Positions 1 to 14,651 of a stretch of DNA of 64,000 bases are shown in pieces. The stretch comes from Linderina pennispora (taxonomy: Eukaryota; Kickxellomycota; Kickxellomycetes; Kickxellales; Kickxellaceae): assembly GCF_002104995.1 (NCBI RefSeq), contig NW_024468249.1, positions 2,232,001-2,296,000 on the forward strand, in the 5' to 3' direction. A program made the position numbers and the translations under genes. The notes below the pieces were generated by a model. That model was not told the DNA's origin and ran no database searches. It saw only the letters and a list, made by a program, of their open reading frames with translations. How positions within the stretch are numbered: position 1 is the stretch's first letter; every line of letters begins with the position of its first letter.

Positions 1-2802
1 ACCGGTAGAGGTGGCGGTCGCAGTCAGACAGCGTCCTAGCCAAATGGGCGACTAGCTCTCCTTGCTGCGCATGATCAAATTTCCCCTCCCACGTCAGCGC
101 CGCGCCCATCGCCAGTGCGTATGCGTATACCCCCGACATGCTTGTTCGCGTAGAAATCCGAAGCTGTTCAACCAGGAACCGCAAGTACAGGCCAATGTAT
201 CCTGGGTTGTGGTTGCTGTACTGGAGCAAAAACAGGAGCAGCATGCTCGTCGTGTGTCGCAGGTTCAGGTCATCGGTCTCAGTGGCCAGCGCTGTCATCA
301 GATTTTTGAAGATGTTCTCGATGATCGAATTCAGCTTTGGGCTCTCTTTGCCAATGTTGACAAACTTGCTGTTTGCAATCTACAGAGAAGGTGAATATGA
401 GGACAGGTCGAGAAACACGCAATGGGGTGCAAACGGGATATAGCTAGCCCTTACCTGCTCCATGAGCTGATCCACAGACTGCATCCTGATGCTCCATTCG
501 TCGCCAAGAGGCTGAAACACGCTCCTGTCGATTTGAAAACTAGCATATTCATGCAGCTGATCCACTCTGTCAAGGATGCCAAGGCTATAGTAGTACAGAG
601 GAAACGCAATGAGTGAGCCAAACACGGCCAGCGCCTGCCGTCTGCGGGCACACTTTTCGCGCTGAAGCAATAGCGGTGAAACCTACATCCAACAAAGGAG
701 AAATGTTAGTACAGGGAAGTACAATACTGGCAACACGCTTGCTGACTACACACATATCCACTTACAAGCTGTATCTCGCGCTCGGTTAGAGCCACAATGT
801 CTGGAATCAATGGACGTATATAGCTGGTCTCATTCAGAAGCAGCTGCACGCTGGGCAAGATGATCTGCGCCTGCATGTCCTTGTGGATAACCTCGTACAA
901 GATCCGCAGGATCCGGTCGCGATACTTTTGCCAGATTGGGTCATCGCGCTGCACCCGCATAGCCAGAATGCGGCTCAGTACCACGAGCGCCTGCGTCTTT
1001 GCTTTTACGGATTCGCTGGTCCCGTCAGTCTCTGCCATACCCATGTTAAACAGCGGAGTGCCGAAATAGTGAAGAATATAGTTGGCTGAAGGGGGTCGCT
1101 GAAGATGGACTACACCATCCACTTCAATGGCCTGCTTGATATCTAGCATCCTGTTTACAATCTCACACACATCTGTCACATACGCATAGTAGATTTTGTG
1201 TGGGATCATATGCGTATCAAGCGGCACTGTCGTGTAGTAGTAGAGCAGAGCCTCGGCATCACTGTTCGAGAGGTCGGTGACTGCTTCAAACATGTGTGGC
1301 TGTCGGCTTTCAAGGTATAGCTTGCTGTCGAGGCTGCAGGCATAATGTGAGCGCATGACACGCACTGCCGTATCGCTGAGCATATGGAGCCACTCCTTCA
1401 TGACACTCTCGCGGTGGATCCAGTAAGGAAAGTTCTTCATGAACTCCCAGTTAACGCCTGTGGTACCGACCAGGTTGCCCCACACTGCCGCTAGTAGCTC
1501 CAATGCAATGCTTTCGAGCCGGTCGCCCAAAGTCGCCCAAGTAATGTCCCAGATTTCTGCTCCAATATACGGCCTGTATCGCTTTGTCCACGGAACCAGT
1601 CTTGGGTTGCCGCCATCCTGCGACAGGATCAGGTCCACAATGGTGACGAGCCACAGGTGCAGATGTGGCAGCTGATTGCCACTGACGGTCATTTTGTTGT
1701 GCTTAAGCGCAGCCAAAAACATCCGCAGAGCTCGAGAGAGCAGCTCCACATACCCTTCCCACAGTGCCGCAGCACGTCGTAGTCGCGCCTGTTGCCGCTC
1801 GCTCGTATTTTTATCGTCAAACTGCTGCTTCGGTGAATCGATGTGGCTAGACGCTGGCTGGAACCATGCTGATGGATCGTCTTGCATTGCTATCGACAGC
1901 AGTGGTATGCTGGGTACCTGAAGTTGCGGCCGCAAACCGCCGGATTCAGTTGCAGTAGCATCTTCTCTGGAGCTGATGACCTCGAGCCACTGGTCATCGG
2001 CTGTGTCATCGTCTTCATTAGCCTCGGCATTTGGTTTTTCTGAGGAGTCGGCCGAGGGCTCATCGACATGAGTCGATATCGAGAAGTAGCTATGCCTACT
2101 TGCTCCGCCCCTGTCCCCTTGGTTTTCTGGCACGATATTGGCACTGCTCTCGGAAGTTGGCACCGTGGATGAGGCGGGTTTTCCCGAACGCACGCCAGTA
2201 ACCTGCAGCAGCCCGCCTTTGGCGCTCAGCGTCTGCCGTAGAGGAGAGCTCGGGGGTGGTGAGGCCCGCTGGTTTCTGGGCGGTTGCGGCATCCGGATGC
2301 ACGGCTCGGTGATTTGGCCCATCCGCTGGTTGCTCTGGTGGACGACTTCTCGCGTCGGCATCTGATCCCAAAAGAACACGCGTGGGTTGAAAAGAACTCC
2401 TAGCCGCCAGATGACACTCACTGTGCACTTGGAAGTCAGCGACTCCTGGTCTTCCAGCGACAGCCCTGGCTCCTCCTCACAGAAATCGATCTCATGCATC
2501 GTGTGCAGCAGCTCGCTGCTCTGGTCCAGGGCATCGGAGATTAGGTCCAGGTCCTCGAGTGGTAACTGCAGGCCGAGCCTGATGACACCCGCCGCCCACC
2601 GCGCTTGGCTCGCGGTTGTGAACAAGTCTGATATGCGGTAGTCCCTGATTACGTTGTTCAACGCGCGGAATTGCTCGCGCTTGACCTCAAGTGGCACCAT
2701 AGCCAGAAAGCTGTATATTGGTGATACCCTGTCTGGCAGAGTGCTAAAATCGGGGAGCTCCGGCGCCCAGCTACAGAACTCCTTGTCATCCGGGTCAATC
2801 AT
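1..2802 (-). CDS. Ral GTPase-activating protein beta-subunit-like protein, partial (3' end outside window)
   Basis: Three exons are visible: 2802-766 (679 codons), 682-455 and 379 to the window edge. The introns (765-683, 454-380) start with GTAAGT or GTAAGG and keep the frame. The N-terminus resembles the non-catalytic start of RALGAPB: the pattern W-x(2)-G-V-I-x-L-G-L-x-L-P-L near residue 70 matches the human W-x(2)-E-V-I-x-Y-G-L-T-L-P-L segment. A later F-P-Y-W segment and a Y-I-L-H-Y-F-G-T-P-L-F segment fall at equivalent places. Between them is a low-complexity, Ser/Pro-rich linker (about residues 165-330). RALGAPB works with a catalytic alpha subunit to inactivate Ral GTPases and tunes TOR signalling; its GAP-like C-terminus would lie beyond the left edge. 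The call rests on remembered similarity of helical-repeat regions, so the family is probable rather than certain. The frame is intact throughout. Confidence 0.62.
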
Positions 2803-3082
2803 AGCTGGCTTTGTTGTCGAGAGTACTAATGTGAAGAGTTGGATTTAGAGCAAAGAGCCTGTGGATGTCTGCTAATTCAGCTGAGTTGTCCAGACATCGT
2901 TTGGCTGGTGCATTTTTGAAACCTCCGGCCAGTGGTCTCCTGCAGCAATGCACGGGTAGCATGGGGGTCGAGACCAGGCGATATTTAAATTGCAAATATC
3001 TTTTGGTTGTACGTGATGGTTAGAAACTACTGTAAGGAAAAGTGAAAAAAAAGCTCTTGTCAGGCAACGCGACCGATGCAGC

Positions 3083-5664
<2,582 letters not shown>

Positions 5665-6024
5665 TTGCGTTCAGGCTGCGTTTGCTACTAATGCAAAGGG
5701 GTTTATCCGTTTTGGGGGTAGGTGCGGTTGTCTGCAGGAGAGAGATAGAGCGTCTCCAGGTAATAAGAGTGGACTGCGGTTAAAAATAGGAGTGTCCTTC
5801 AAAAGTATCTAGCGAAAGAAAATAATGGAAAAAAGAAAGCGTTGCAGAGCAAAAGAGCCGCGGCCCCTCGCCTTCCCTTTGCATCGGCCTGGCAATGCAC
5901 GCGCAGTCATGGAAGGCCGCAGAGCCCACACACGTAATCGCAGCAGCCAGAAGCCCAGGTTGCAGACTCGGCGCCCTGCGATTGCTCAGGCCCAGCGATG
6001 ACGTGGTTGATCTAATGCGCTGAT
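5665..6024. other. Intergenic: CDC48 5' region and HIT-gene 3' region
   Basis: About 360 bp between the CDC48 start and the stop of the HIT gene, which points the same way. No coding frame or RNA gene was recognised. It should hold the CDC48 promoter. Confidence 0.5.
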
Positions 6025-6505
6025 TTAATCCTGCTCGAGCTGGTCGAGCAGCTGCGGCACAGGGTAGAACCACCTGGCCCCTTCGGCGGGGAACATTTTC
6101 CCCGAGTGCTTGTGCTTGAACGGCAGGCCCAGGCAGTGCATGTGCAGGTGGATGGATGCTGTTGAACGGCGGGCGGTGGAAGCCGAACCGGGCGTTCTCG
6201 CTCTCGAATCCCTGCTCGCGCAGCAGGCGCTGTCCCAGCTCGTGCATCCGTTTGACCATCGGGATATCGCCGCTTGTCAGTTCCTTGACGGTGCCAAAGT
6301 GCTCTCGCGGAATCACCAGCAGGTGCAGCCTCGCATCCGGCTTAATGTCGTGGAAGGCAATGAGCTCGTCGTCCTCGTAGACCACACGGTCCAGTGGGTG
6401 GCAGAACACACAGTACTTTGGCTTCTTCTGTCCGCGCATAATCCAGTACGATGCGAGTGTAACTAGTGCGCCGCAGGATACTAAAGCAGCGCGCTTCAGG
6501 TACAT
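6025..6505 (-). CDS. HIT-domain nucleotide hydrolase (HINT3-like) with N-terminal membrane anchor
   Basis: The chosen start is MYLKRAALVSC at 6505. It is followed by a hydrophobic stretch (about residues 5-23) that looks like a signal anchor, and then by a HIT domain: C-V-F-C zinc-type pair, the segment H-L-L-V-I-P-R-E-H-F, and the catalytic signature H-H-L-H-M-H. HIT proteins hydrolyse nucleoside phosphoramidates or AMP-linked substrates; this P-P-F-N-S-I-H-H variant is the HINT3 type. The reading frame breaks inside the signature at about 6148-6155: the text reads CATCCAC where CATCAC would encode the consecutive histidines. The other frame then continues cleanly to a stop at 6025 (end LLDQLEQD). 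Total about 160 aa. The break is one extra base, seen again in many genes here, so I treat it as a probable sequence error rather than a pseudogene. Confidence 0.8.
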
Positions 6506-7268
6506 GCTGGATAAAAATAATTGGAAATGCCTGTGCAGCGTGGTGCAGTGGATTTGCAACAAAGTACATGAATTTACAAACTTTGTGTACTATGGATATG
6601 TCTAATACTCGTACATATCCGTTTGTGCAGCACAAATTAGTGTGCACAGACTTTGCAACAACCTACCATATGAATTGCTTCACTTCCAGAATGAATATAT
6701 TTTCTTCCAGATAGTGACTGCATCACCAGACTGTGGTACAATACAGCAACACCGATATAGAGTCAAAAGGTATCTTTGTGGGTTGCGACATTGTTGGACG
6801 TCTGATGACTAGGATGTCATATCCCGCAAAATATTTAGGTTCAACATTGGTACCAATAACAAGCACTTTCACTCAGACGCATCGACAACTGCCTCTTGGC
6901 TCATCTGTGGAGTCTCAGAAGACTGAAGGACTAGGGTGTCTGGTAATCGCATGGCAGTTCCTTGCCTGTACTGTGAAGAAAAATAGCCGTGAAACGAGAC
7001 GAAGTCAAAAAGAGGGAGTCGCTGGCGGAATTTGACCACAGCTATAAACACAATTGTCATGTCCGCCGCCATTGTTCCTTAGACAGGTGTTTTCAATCCC
7101 GCTTTGGCAAACAAAAAAACAGACCTGCAAGAGATGTAGACACGCCGGGATGGCGCGTGGTATTCCACGTTTTGCACTTTGGCTTCTTCACTGACACTCT
7201 CCATTCCATATTATCAACATATCTCTATACGCAAGCATGCCGCGCCGTCACAATCGCCCGCTCAGATC
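6506..7268. other. Intergenic, no gene recognised
   Basis: AT-richer spacer of about 760 bp between the divergent HIT gene and the small gene at 7269. Short open frames occur on both strands, but none shows a domain or convincing start. Confidence 0.45.
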
Positions 7269-7706
7269 ATGGACCGATTCGATGGGAAGCTCAGTAACAC
7301 TGTTTGGCAACTCCAACTCGCGAGTCCGCGCACTGCAGTGACCTCCGGGCCACATCGCCCGAACCCGCGAATCCAGCCCGTCGAGCTTCGGCGGCTGGTC
7401 CACGATCTGAACTCGTCTCGCATCGCAGACATTCCTGAGGTTGATGAGGATAATCTGGACACCGAGTCAATCCCTGAAAGTATATCCCCGAATGGCCGCC
7501 AGAACCGGGCAGCATCTTCTGCCGAATCGTCAGAGTACCCATCGGTTGATTACAGTCAGTCAAGGCGCCGGTGGGCGGCGAGCAGGATCAAGCGCAAGCT
7601 GAGACAACTCTGTCACCTGTGTGCGTACTACTTTGAGCGCATGTGCGCAGAGTGTGCCACAGGCTGCAGTATCTACTCGCCTCTACAATACACATACCAC
7701 TACTAA
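7269..7706 (+). CDS. Uncharacterised small basic protein (145 aa)
   Basis: Open frame beginning MDRFDGKLSNTVWQLQL. A Pro/Ser-rich middle, an acidic stretch (about residues 55-75, rich in D/E) and a basic segment S-R-R-R-W-A-A-S-R-I-K-R-K-L-R-Q-L follow, with a Cys/Tyr-rich end. A further in-frame ATG lies upstream at 7179, but the start at 7269 follows a stretch of less protein-like composition. No known family is recognised. The gene on the other strand at 7993-8434 ends in a similar basic segment (see findings). It could also be an exon of a larger gene. Confidence 0.45.
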   Translation: MDRFDGKLSNTVWQLQLASPRTAVTSGPHRPNPRIQPVELRRLVHDLNSSRIADIPEVDEDNLDTESIPESISPNGRQNRAASSAESSEYPSVDYSQSRRRWAASRIKRKLRQLCHLCAYYFERMCAECATGCSIYSPLQYTYHY

Positions 7707-7992
7707 GGCATGCAAATTGGAGACATGGTCACCTGGTGCAGCTCAGCGAAAGGTGGTGGAGAGTGGCCCCCATATGGGCATGCTGCATTTGCACATCATC
7801 CACCTTCGCTCTTCCTCCAGTCCTTCGATCGACACACAGTTGACATGAAACCATAGCACTCTTGCACTCGTGACCAGCACCCCATTGACGTGAGTACTCT
7901 GGCTTCTTTTTTGAAGAACCGAAAGAAAGAAATTATTGTGTTGGCTGTACAGAATAGATTAGGTTAGTGGGTAGAGACCGAGTAGTACGAGT

Positions 7993-8434
7993 TCACGCCC
8001 TGGGTGCGAGCCGCGAATCTGCGGGCCAAGGATGCTCTCGTGCAGGAAGCGTGAAGGGGACCTTGAGCTTGCGCTTGAGCCGGCTTGCAAGCCCATGTGC
8101 GGTTTTGGTGGACTCATCGTGTGCATCGCCCGACGACGTAGGTCTGCTCAGAGTTCGACCGGGCGACCCGCGCTGTGCTAGCAACATAGCCCGGCGCGCT
8201 CTGCCGACGTGCTCTAGCAGAAGACCCGGTTGTGTGCGACAGGCTGTTGGGAGTCTGCGTTGAGTGTGGCCGCCGCTCGGGTGCCATGGCCGAGGTTGGC
8301 GAGTTCTCCAGGTATGCTCTTTCCTCCTGCTGTGCGGCGGCGACGGCTCCCTCTACAGCAACGAGAGTTACAGACGACTGCATTGAGTTTGTCCACTCCA
8401 GGCGGCGGTGACGGCGATGTCTTGATCTCGGCAT
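7993..8434 (-). CDS. Uncharacterised small Ser/Arg-rich protein, one frame break
   Basis: Starts MPRSRHRRHRRLEW at 8434. A Ser/Thr/Ala-rich body runs to about 8131, where the frame closes. Removing one C near 8133 (GGGCGAT read as GGGGAT) continues directly into D-A-H-D-E-S-T-K-T-A-H-G-L-A-S-R-L-K-R-K-L-K and stops at 7993. About 146 aa in total. No domain is recognised. The basic segment near the C-terminus resembles that of the convergent neighbour at 7269-7706. Confidence 0.42.
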
Positions 8435-9393
8435 GGCTGTGCTCTTTTTGAAGCTGGTTGCAATGGAGTATTGAAAGTGGCAGGGAAAAGAATTAAGACT
8501 GGAAAGTAGTCCTTGTTTCGTCTGGCCGGCGGGCAGGATTGCGCTTTATACAAGAAACAGCTGCTGGCCTCAGGGCTGCACGGACAGGGCACAGATATCT
8601 CCCTTAAGGGCTGTAGCATGCCTGGTTCCACCGCAATTATTGCCCCGCCAGTTCAGACGAAGAGTGGCCAGATTAGCAGCGCAAGGTCTCGTGTCAATCC
8701 TTATAAAACCAAATGGTGCCTAGCCCTTTTTGGCGGCCAGCAGCGTAGATCACACCGCGCGACGGCCACTCGCAGACACTCGGAATGCCTGACATTCTAG
8801 CGAACAATACTGTCAACAGCGCAAATGGCCCGAACCACATGATGGTGCCCGGGTGACGATTGCCAGTGGGTATGTGCGCTGCCCAACCACCGCCAACACT
8901 ATCCTTGCCCTTAGGCACACACCACTTAAAGCTGCATGCGCAGGCGTCACTCGTGCATATGCTGCTGCTGGAAAGGCAGCAGGCGAAGGGGAGCTGGCAA
9001 GAAGGAACAGCTGGCAAGAAAAAAAAGTGGCATGTGCGTTCGCATTCCTGCCTAGGATCAGGAGCTGTGATATCACTGAGTTGCAGCAACAGCCGAGCAG
9101 CGTGTGTGGTCATAGTCGCCTGCTCTGCTCATGCAAGGGCGCAGGCAATGGAATAGGCCTGGGTAGAGCTGCTGGCCACAGCCAGAGGGCCTGCAATGTG
9201 CCCAGTCGTTGCGCCATTTGCCGTATGAGTGGCGGTTCCGGGACCACCACTTAATATGCTAGTAGCGCGAGCCGAGCTGTGCAGGTGGCTTAGCCCATCC
9301 AAAAAAAAAATACTGTATTCCTCCTGGGCCGACAAGCAGCCTCCCTATCGTTACTCTGTTCCCAAATTCAACCTGATTCTGACATTTCTCCCA
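8435..9393. other. Intergenic, no gene recognised
   Basis: About 960 bp between two divergent genes. It holds a short poly-A run near 9301 just upstream of MSH3. No supported coding frame or RNA gene. Confidence 0.45.
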
Positions 9394-12300
9394 ATGGGCG
9401 GCAGCAAGAAGGTCCAGGCATCGCTGTCGTCGTTCTTCAAATCCAAAAGGGCGCCCGCCGATGATGTGCCGTCGAAGCGGCCCAGCGCAGCAGCCAGCGA
9501 GGATGGCGACATGGATGTGGACGAGCAGTTGACAATCATCGCCGAAACGCCAAAGAAACGCGCCCGCGTCATTTCCGATGACGACATGGACGACGATTAC
9601 GTCGACGGGCAGCAGGCGTTAGCAGGTGCCAAGTCACGGCCGCCGGTGGCCAGAAAGAGCCTCAGTGAGTTGCATTGCAGATCAGACACGCAGCAGGCAA
9701 CCCTGGTAAAATCGGTCTCCGACACGTCTGACTTGGCAGAGCGGATGCGGGAGCGGATCCGCGAGAACGGACTGTCACAAGGATCGGGCGGTATGGCAAC
9801 GGGCACCGTTGAAGGCACATCGATCCAGCTGGTTGAGCGCAAGAAGGGAGTAAAGTACACGCCGTTGGAGATGCAGGTGCTGGATATGAAAACGAAACAC
9901 CCAGACATTCTGCTGGCAGTCGAGGTTGGGTACAAGTACCGGTTCTTTGGCGAAGACGCACGGATTGCGTCGCGGGTGCTGGGTATTATGTGCACCACCG
10001 CCAACAACTTTTACAACGCCAGCATTCCGACTCCCCGGCTCATGGTGCATGTGCGGCGGTTAGTACATGCTGGGATACAAAGTCGGTGTGATGCGGCAGG
10101 TCGAGACGGCAGCGCTCAAGGCCATTGGCGACAACAAGAGCGCGCCATTCACGCGTGAACTAGCTGAGGTCTTCACTGCTGGTACCATGGTCGAGGAGGT
10201 CGAGGACTACGCTAGTGGCAATGGCAGGATACATGACAAGTATCTGTTTTGTGCTGTTGAATCGCCAGAGAGATGTGCCAACAATGGTGCACGGATCGGA
10301 GTCTTGGCAGTGCAGATTACGACTGGCGATGTCATATACGATGAATTCGAGGACGGGTACTTGCGAAGCGAGCTTGACACACGACTAGCACATCTACAGC
10401 CCAGCGAGCTGGTAGTGCCCGAAGGACTCAGCAGCGAAACACTAAAGGTGCTATCTGCGTACTGTGACCAGCCGATTGCATCTAGCGCAGGCAGGGTGGA
10501 GCCCACGTTGGAGCAGGCTCAGCGGACCGGTGCTCGTGTAGCATTTAGCGATCCTACGCTCCATGACCCGCCAGCAGCAGTGCAGTTTGTCGCAGACTTT
10601 TACGCAGAGAACCACTCCGGCGAAATGCTTGGCCGTGTGCTCGATCTCCCAGAAACCATTGTTATGTGTGTGGCACAGCTGGTCAAGTACCTGGAGCCAT
10701 TTGGTCTGACCCAGGTGTTTCTTAACAGCACCAAGCAAGCATTCATGCCGTTCCGCACCCGTTCGCGCATGCTTCTTCGGAGCAACTGCTATGCATACAT
10801 TGGCTGTATTCACATCCGGTGATACGCGGAAGACCGACTCGGCCATGGAGCTCAAGTCGCTTCTTTCGCCTGATTCGAGGCTCGGCAGTGTGCACAGTGC
10901 TTATGTGCATGGCGGAGATGGCTCCCTGTTCAGTGTCATGGACTTTACATCATCGCCATTTGGTCCGCCGCCTGCTAAGGCACTGGGTTGCTCACCCATT
11001 GGTATCGAAAGTTGATCTGAACGAGCGCATTATTGCGGTTGAGTTCCTCAAGGGCGTGCTGGACAAAGAAAATGACTCAAGGCAACGGCTGATGACCCGG
11101 TCAAGGCGACCGTCTTGCGAGTTAAAGGCGCATTGCACCGTATGGTTGATCTGGAGCGCGGACTATGCCGGATTCGGTACCAGCGAGCGACTCCCAACGA
11201 GCTACTGCGCATTCCTGCGCTCCTTAGACCTCGCTGCCAGTCTGCTGTCTCCCGGCACTGAAATAACAGGAACCACGTCTGCTGGCCGATGTGCTGAGCG
11301 AACGAGATTCTGGACAGAGGAGCTTCGGGCATCAGTCAGCTCGTGGAAATCGCAGCTTGACCCCCGCTGCGCACGGAGCGGCGACAAGAGGAATCCTGTT
11401 CCAATCCGGAGCTCTCCATGGCCGCGTGCAGGAATTCCACACTAAAATCGCCCAGGTGGAGAGCGAGTTAGAGGCACATGCAGACTCGGTTGCCCAGGGG
11501 CTGGGTGTCAAGACATTCATGTTCAAGAGCATCTCTGGCATAGACTATCTGGTCGACGTCACCAACGTCAAGGCGCGGACAGTCCCGGATGACTGGGTCA
11601 AGATCTCAAGCACCAAAACCAACTCGCGTTTCCACACGCCCTTCATTGTCAGGAAGCTGGCTGAGCGCGAGCGGTACCGCGAGCTTCTGGCCAGTGCCGC
11701 AAACAGCGCGTACAGCGACTTCCTTGGCGAGATCACATCCAACTACGAGCAGCTGCGTAGACTGGTACATACCTTGGCCACCTTTGACGCATTGCTGTCG
11801 CTTGCCACATTGGCTTCGCGGGATGGGTATACAAAGCCCGAGATCGTAGATTCCAATGAAGCCCAGATTAGCCTGACAGGCGCCCGACACCCAGTGCTCA
11901 GCAGCGACTCCACAAAGCCGTACGTGCCAAACGATATTGCGCTGGGAGGTCCTGCGCGCGCAGTGATTCTGACCGGGCCCAACATGGGCGGCAAGAGCTC
12001 GCTGATCCGCACCGTCGCGTTGGTCTGCGTCATGGCGCAATGCGGGTCGTACGTGCCTGCAGAGGCTGCTAAGCTCAGCATCATCGACGCCATATTCACG
12101 CGCATGGGCGCGTCAGACGACCTGATGGCTGGGGAGAGCACCTTCATGGTGGAGATGCGCGAGACCGCCGAGCTGATGCGCCAGGCGACACCCAACTCTT
12201 TGGTGATTTTGGATGAGCTCGGTCGCGGTACCAGCACACATGATGGCGCGGCCATTGCGGTTGCTGTGCTCGATTACTTGGCTCGGCGGCGGCCACTGAC

Positions 12301-12619
12301 CCTGTTTGTCACGCACTACGCTCACTTGGTCGACGAGTTTGCTGGTAGCGAGCAGATCCGGTCATTTCACATGTCGTTCTTGGAGCGGACGGCTGACGAC
12401 GGCATCAGCCAGCTCACGTTCCTATACAAGCTGGTTGAAGGCGGATCCCACGACAGCTACGGGCTCAACGTCGCGCGCATGGCTGGGCTGCCATCATCTC
12501 TGCTTCAATGCGCCAAGGACAAGGCCGAGTGGATGAAGCTTGACATTGACAGCAAGCTGGCAGTGCAGACAGCACGCAGGCTGACTGATGTTGTAGCGAA
12601 AGCCAGACAAAATGTGTAA
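9394..12619 (+). CDS. MSH3: DNA mismatch repair protein Msh3 (frame broken at several places)
   Basis: Begins [26 protein letters not shown] is a PCNA-interacting (PIP) box at residues 8-15, as expected for Msh3. An acidic linker, the mismatch-binding domain (T-P-L-E-M-Q...Y-K-Y-R-F-F-G) and the connector, lever and ATPase domains follow. Walker [10 protein letters not shown] is near 11977-12003, Walker [16 protein letters not shown] near 12205-12245, and the H-loop FVTHYAH after that. With Msh2 it forms MutS-beta, which binds insertion/deletion loops. Frame breaks needing removal of one base occur near 10072 (TGGGATAC), 10785 (before MHTLAVF) and 10963 (before G-R-R-L-L-R-H-W). More occur between about 11095 and 11300, where the lever domain moves among frames; from about 11300 to the stop a single frame covers the clamp and ATPase. 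All conserved parts are present in order, so sequence error is more likely than decay. The stop lies 30 bp from the convergent aminotransferase stop. Confidence 0.9.
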
Positions 12620-12648
12620 TGATTTGAATATATTGCACGCTATCAGTA

Positions 12649-14059
12649 CTAGTTGGTGAATGGGGCCAGGGCCTCGGCAAACCGAGAGACCGCTGTCTCG
12701 AACTGGTCAATGGATGCATACGAGAACGCTGCACGCATATACGGCTTGTCCATGACCTCGTCGCACTGCCCCAGCGGCGAGAACATGTACCCAGGCACCA
12801 GCATGACGTGGTTCTCAATCATGGCGTCAAAGATGTCCTGCATCACCCCCTCCTCGCCCTTGCCTCCTCGTTCAAATGGATCTTGAACCACAAGAACATG
12901 CCGGCATCGGGCACGGTAAACTCGACCTTGCCCTTCAGATACTTGAAGCACAGGTCGACGAACACATCGCGGCGCACAGCGTATTCGCGCTGGATCTGGA
13001 CCAGATGCTTCTCCCAGCCGGAGTGTCCCCAGTCCTCGTTCATCAGCCGAGAGACCAGCGCCTGGCTGAGTCCTGACGGCTGCTGCGTGCTCGTCTCGTT
13101 GTGGAACTGGATCTTGTCAGGTAATATACTTGGGCGCCGTGATCCATCCGCACCGCAGTCCTGGTGCCAGAACCTTGCTGAATGAGTCCAGGCGGATCAC
13201 GCGTCCCTCAGTGTCCAGGGAGAGCAGCGACGGCACAAGCGTCCTGAGGCCCGGGAGATCGCGATACCGGTCCTCCTGGTCCTGCACCTGCTCAGCCGGA
13301 ATGTACGGCGCAAACTGCAGATAGTAGTACGGGTCGTCTTCGATCAGCACCAGGTTGTGCTTCTTTGCGACCTCAGTAGACCGCCAGCTTGCGCTCAGCC
13401 GACATGGTCGCGCCCGTCGGGTTCTGCGCAGTCGGAATCAGGTAGGCCACACGCGGCTTGCGGCTCTTGCCGTCCCACTCGGCCACGACCTTGTCGAGGG
13501 CCTCGGGGACTATGCCCTGGGAGTCCATAGCTACGGGCGCCAGCTCAATGCCCATGGGCGCGACTGTCTCCATGATCGCCGGGTACGTCCACTCGTCGAC
13601 CAGCAGTGTGTCGCCGTGCTCGCAGAACAGCATCAGCTGCCTTGACGAACGCATCGGTGTTGCCGCTCGACACCTACCACATCCCAGTCCGAGTACTTTG
13701 GGTTGTGCACGCGCTCCGTATGCTCCATTGCAAACTTGGAGTAGCTGGGGACGCCGCGGCCGTTGCCATACTGCAGGAATTTGTCAAGACCCTCGATGGA
13801 CGACACATCGCCGGCTGAAATCGACGCATCAACAAATGCAGTGTCTGCTGAGGTGGCTGGCTTGCCGGCTTCGGCTACCTTGGCCGCCAATGCTGGCGAA
13901 CGGGAATGTGGCCGGGTGCGGGAGACCCGCGCCCAGAGAGACAAGCGTGGGGTCGGCTGCCATGTACTTGAGCAGCGACTTCAGCGGGCTGTTCTTGCGC
14001 AGCCGTGTGGTCTGCGTGAAGTACCCGGACAGGTCCTTGGAGTGCGGCGCTACTGGCAT
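12649..14059 (-). CDS. PLP-dependent aminotransferase, class I/II (Aro8/2-aminoadipate type), frame broken
   Basis: Starts MPVAPHSKDLSGYF at 14059. Recognisable in order: the Aro8-type N-terminus with S-L-G-A-G-L-P-H-P and F-P-F; G-R-G-V-P-S-Y substrate loop; S-S-G-N-T-D-A cofactor loop; D-E-W-T-Y-P; Q-N-P-T-G; I-E-D-D-P-Y-Y-Y; and the PLP lysine in R-L-D-S-F-S-K-V-L-A-P-G-L-R-C-G-W. These define the aromatic amino acid/2-aminoadipate aminotransferase subfamily, which makes or degrades Phe, Tyr, Trp, kynurenine or 2-aminoadipate; exact substrate cannot be told. At least six single extra bases split the frame (about 13885, 13675, 13633, 13372, 13125 and 12855), for example VYTGAGG where V-Y-E-V-A is expected. 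The end ALAPFTN precedes a TAG at 12649. Convergent with MSH3. Confidence 0.85.
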
Positions 14060-14363
14060 AGTAAGGTATCGAGAGAGAAAAAAAAAAGCTAGGGCAGTTC
14101 TAAGAAGTACAAGTTGCTGGGAAAACAACAAAACAGAAGATGGCAGTGGGAGTTGGGAAATGCTCCGGCTGTGAGGAGAGTTAGTGAGTCTTTATACTGA
14201 CAGACGGCGAATTGGTTCATCCGTACCGGGTAGATCAACCCCGCCTTGTTAGTCAGCACGCAGCACATAGATGTTGCACATTTCCCACGTATACCCATTT
14301 TCCCAGTGTCACCTGGACCAGACCTAAAGCCTGTATTTTTTTGCGTTGCTGGATGCACCTTCT

Positions 14364-14651
14364 TTATTGTACAACGGAGAGCAAGGTCCTCCAGATAGTT
14401 TTTAGACGACGGTGATCGATGGTCCCGAGCTGAATCTCCTCCTCGCCGTCGCCCGGGAGGAACTCGTCCGGATCGTAGATTACCCGGATAATGAGCGAGC
14501 AGCTCGGGCACTTTGCCACGTCCTCGCCGGCCTCCAGCTCTTCGAGGCTGATCTCGAAGCGGTCGCCGCAGGGGCACGGGTAGTGGTAGAGCTCGGTGTC
14601 CTCATCGAACTCCATGTCCTCAATCTCGATTTCGTCGTAAAAGGAAGACAT
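14364..14651 (-). CDS. DPH3: Diphthamide biosynthesis protein 3 (CSL zinc finger)
   Basis: 95 aa from [18 protein letters not shown]. The CSL zinc-binding signature is complete: Y-P-C-P-C-G-D-R-F (C-x-C) and C-P-S-C-S-L (CxxC), followed by I-I-R-V-I-Y-D. Dph3/Kti11 is the small iron/zinc electron donor for the Dph1-Dph2 radical enzyme that starts diphthamide synthesis on eEF2, and it also serves Elongator. The length is slightly above the usual 80-90 aa because of a C-terminal extension after D-E-F-L. The frame is intact. I chose this start because it matches the family; an upstream in-frame segment is not conserved. Confidence 0.93.
   Translation of the reverse strand: MSSFYDEIEIEDMEFDEDTELYHYPCPCGDRFEISLEELEAGEDVAKCPSCSLIIRVIYDPDEFLPGDGEEEIQLGTIDHRRLKTIWRTLLSVVQ

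Noticed and set aside
9394-12619. MSH3 as a pseudogene
   Set aside because: Every conserved motif is present in order and the breaks are insertions like those in essential genes such as PDB1.
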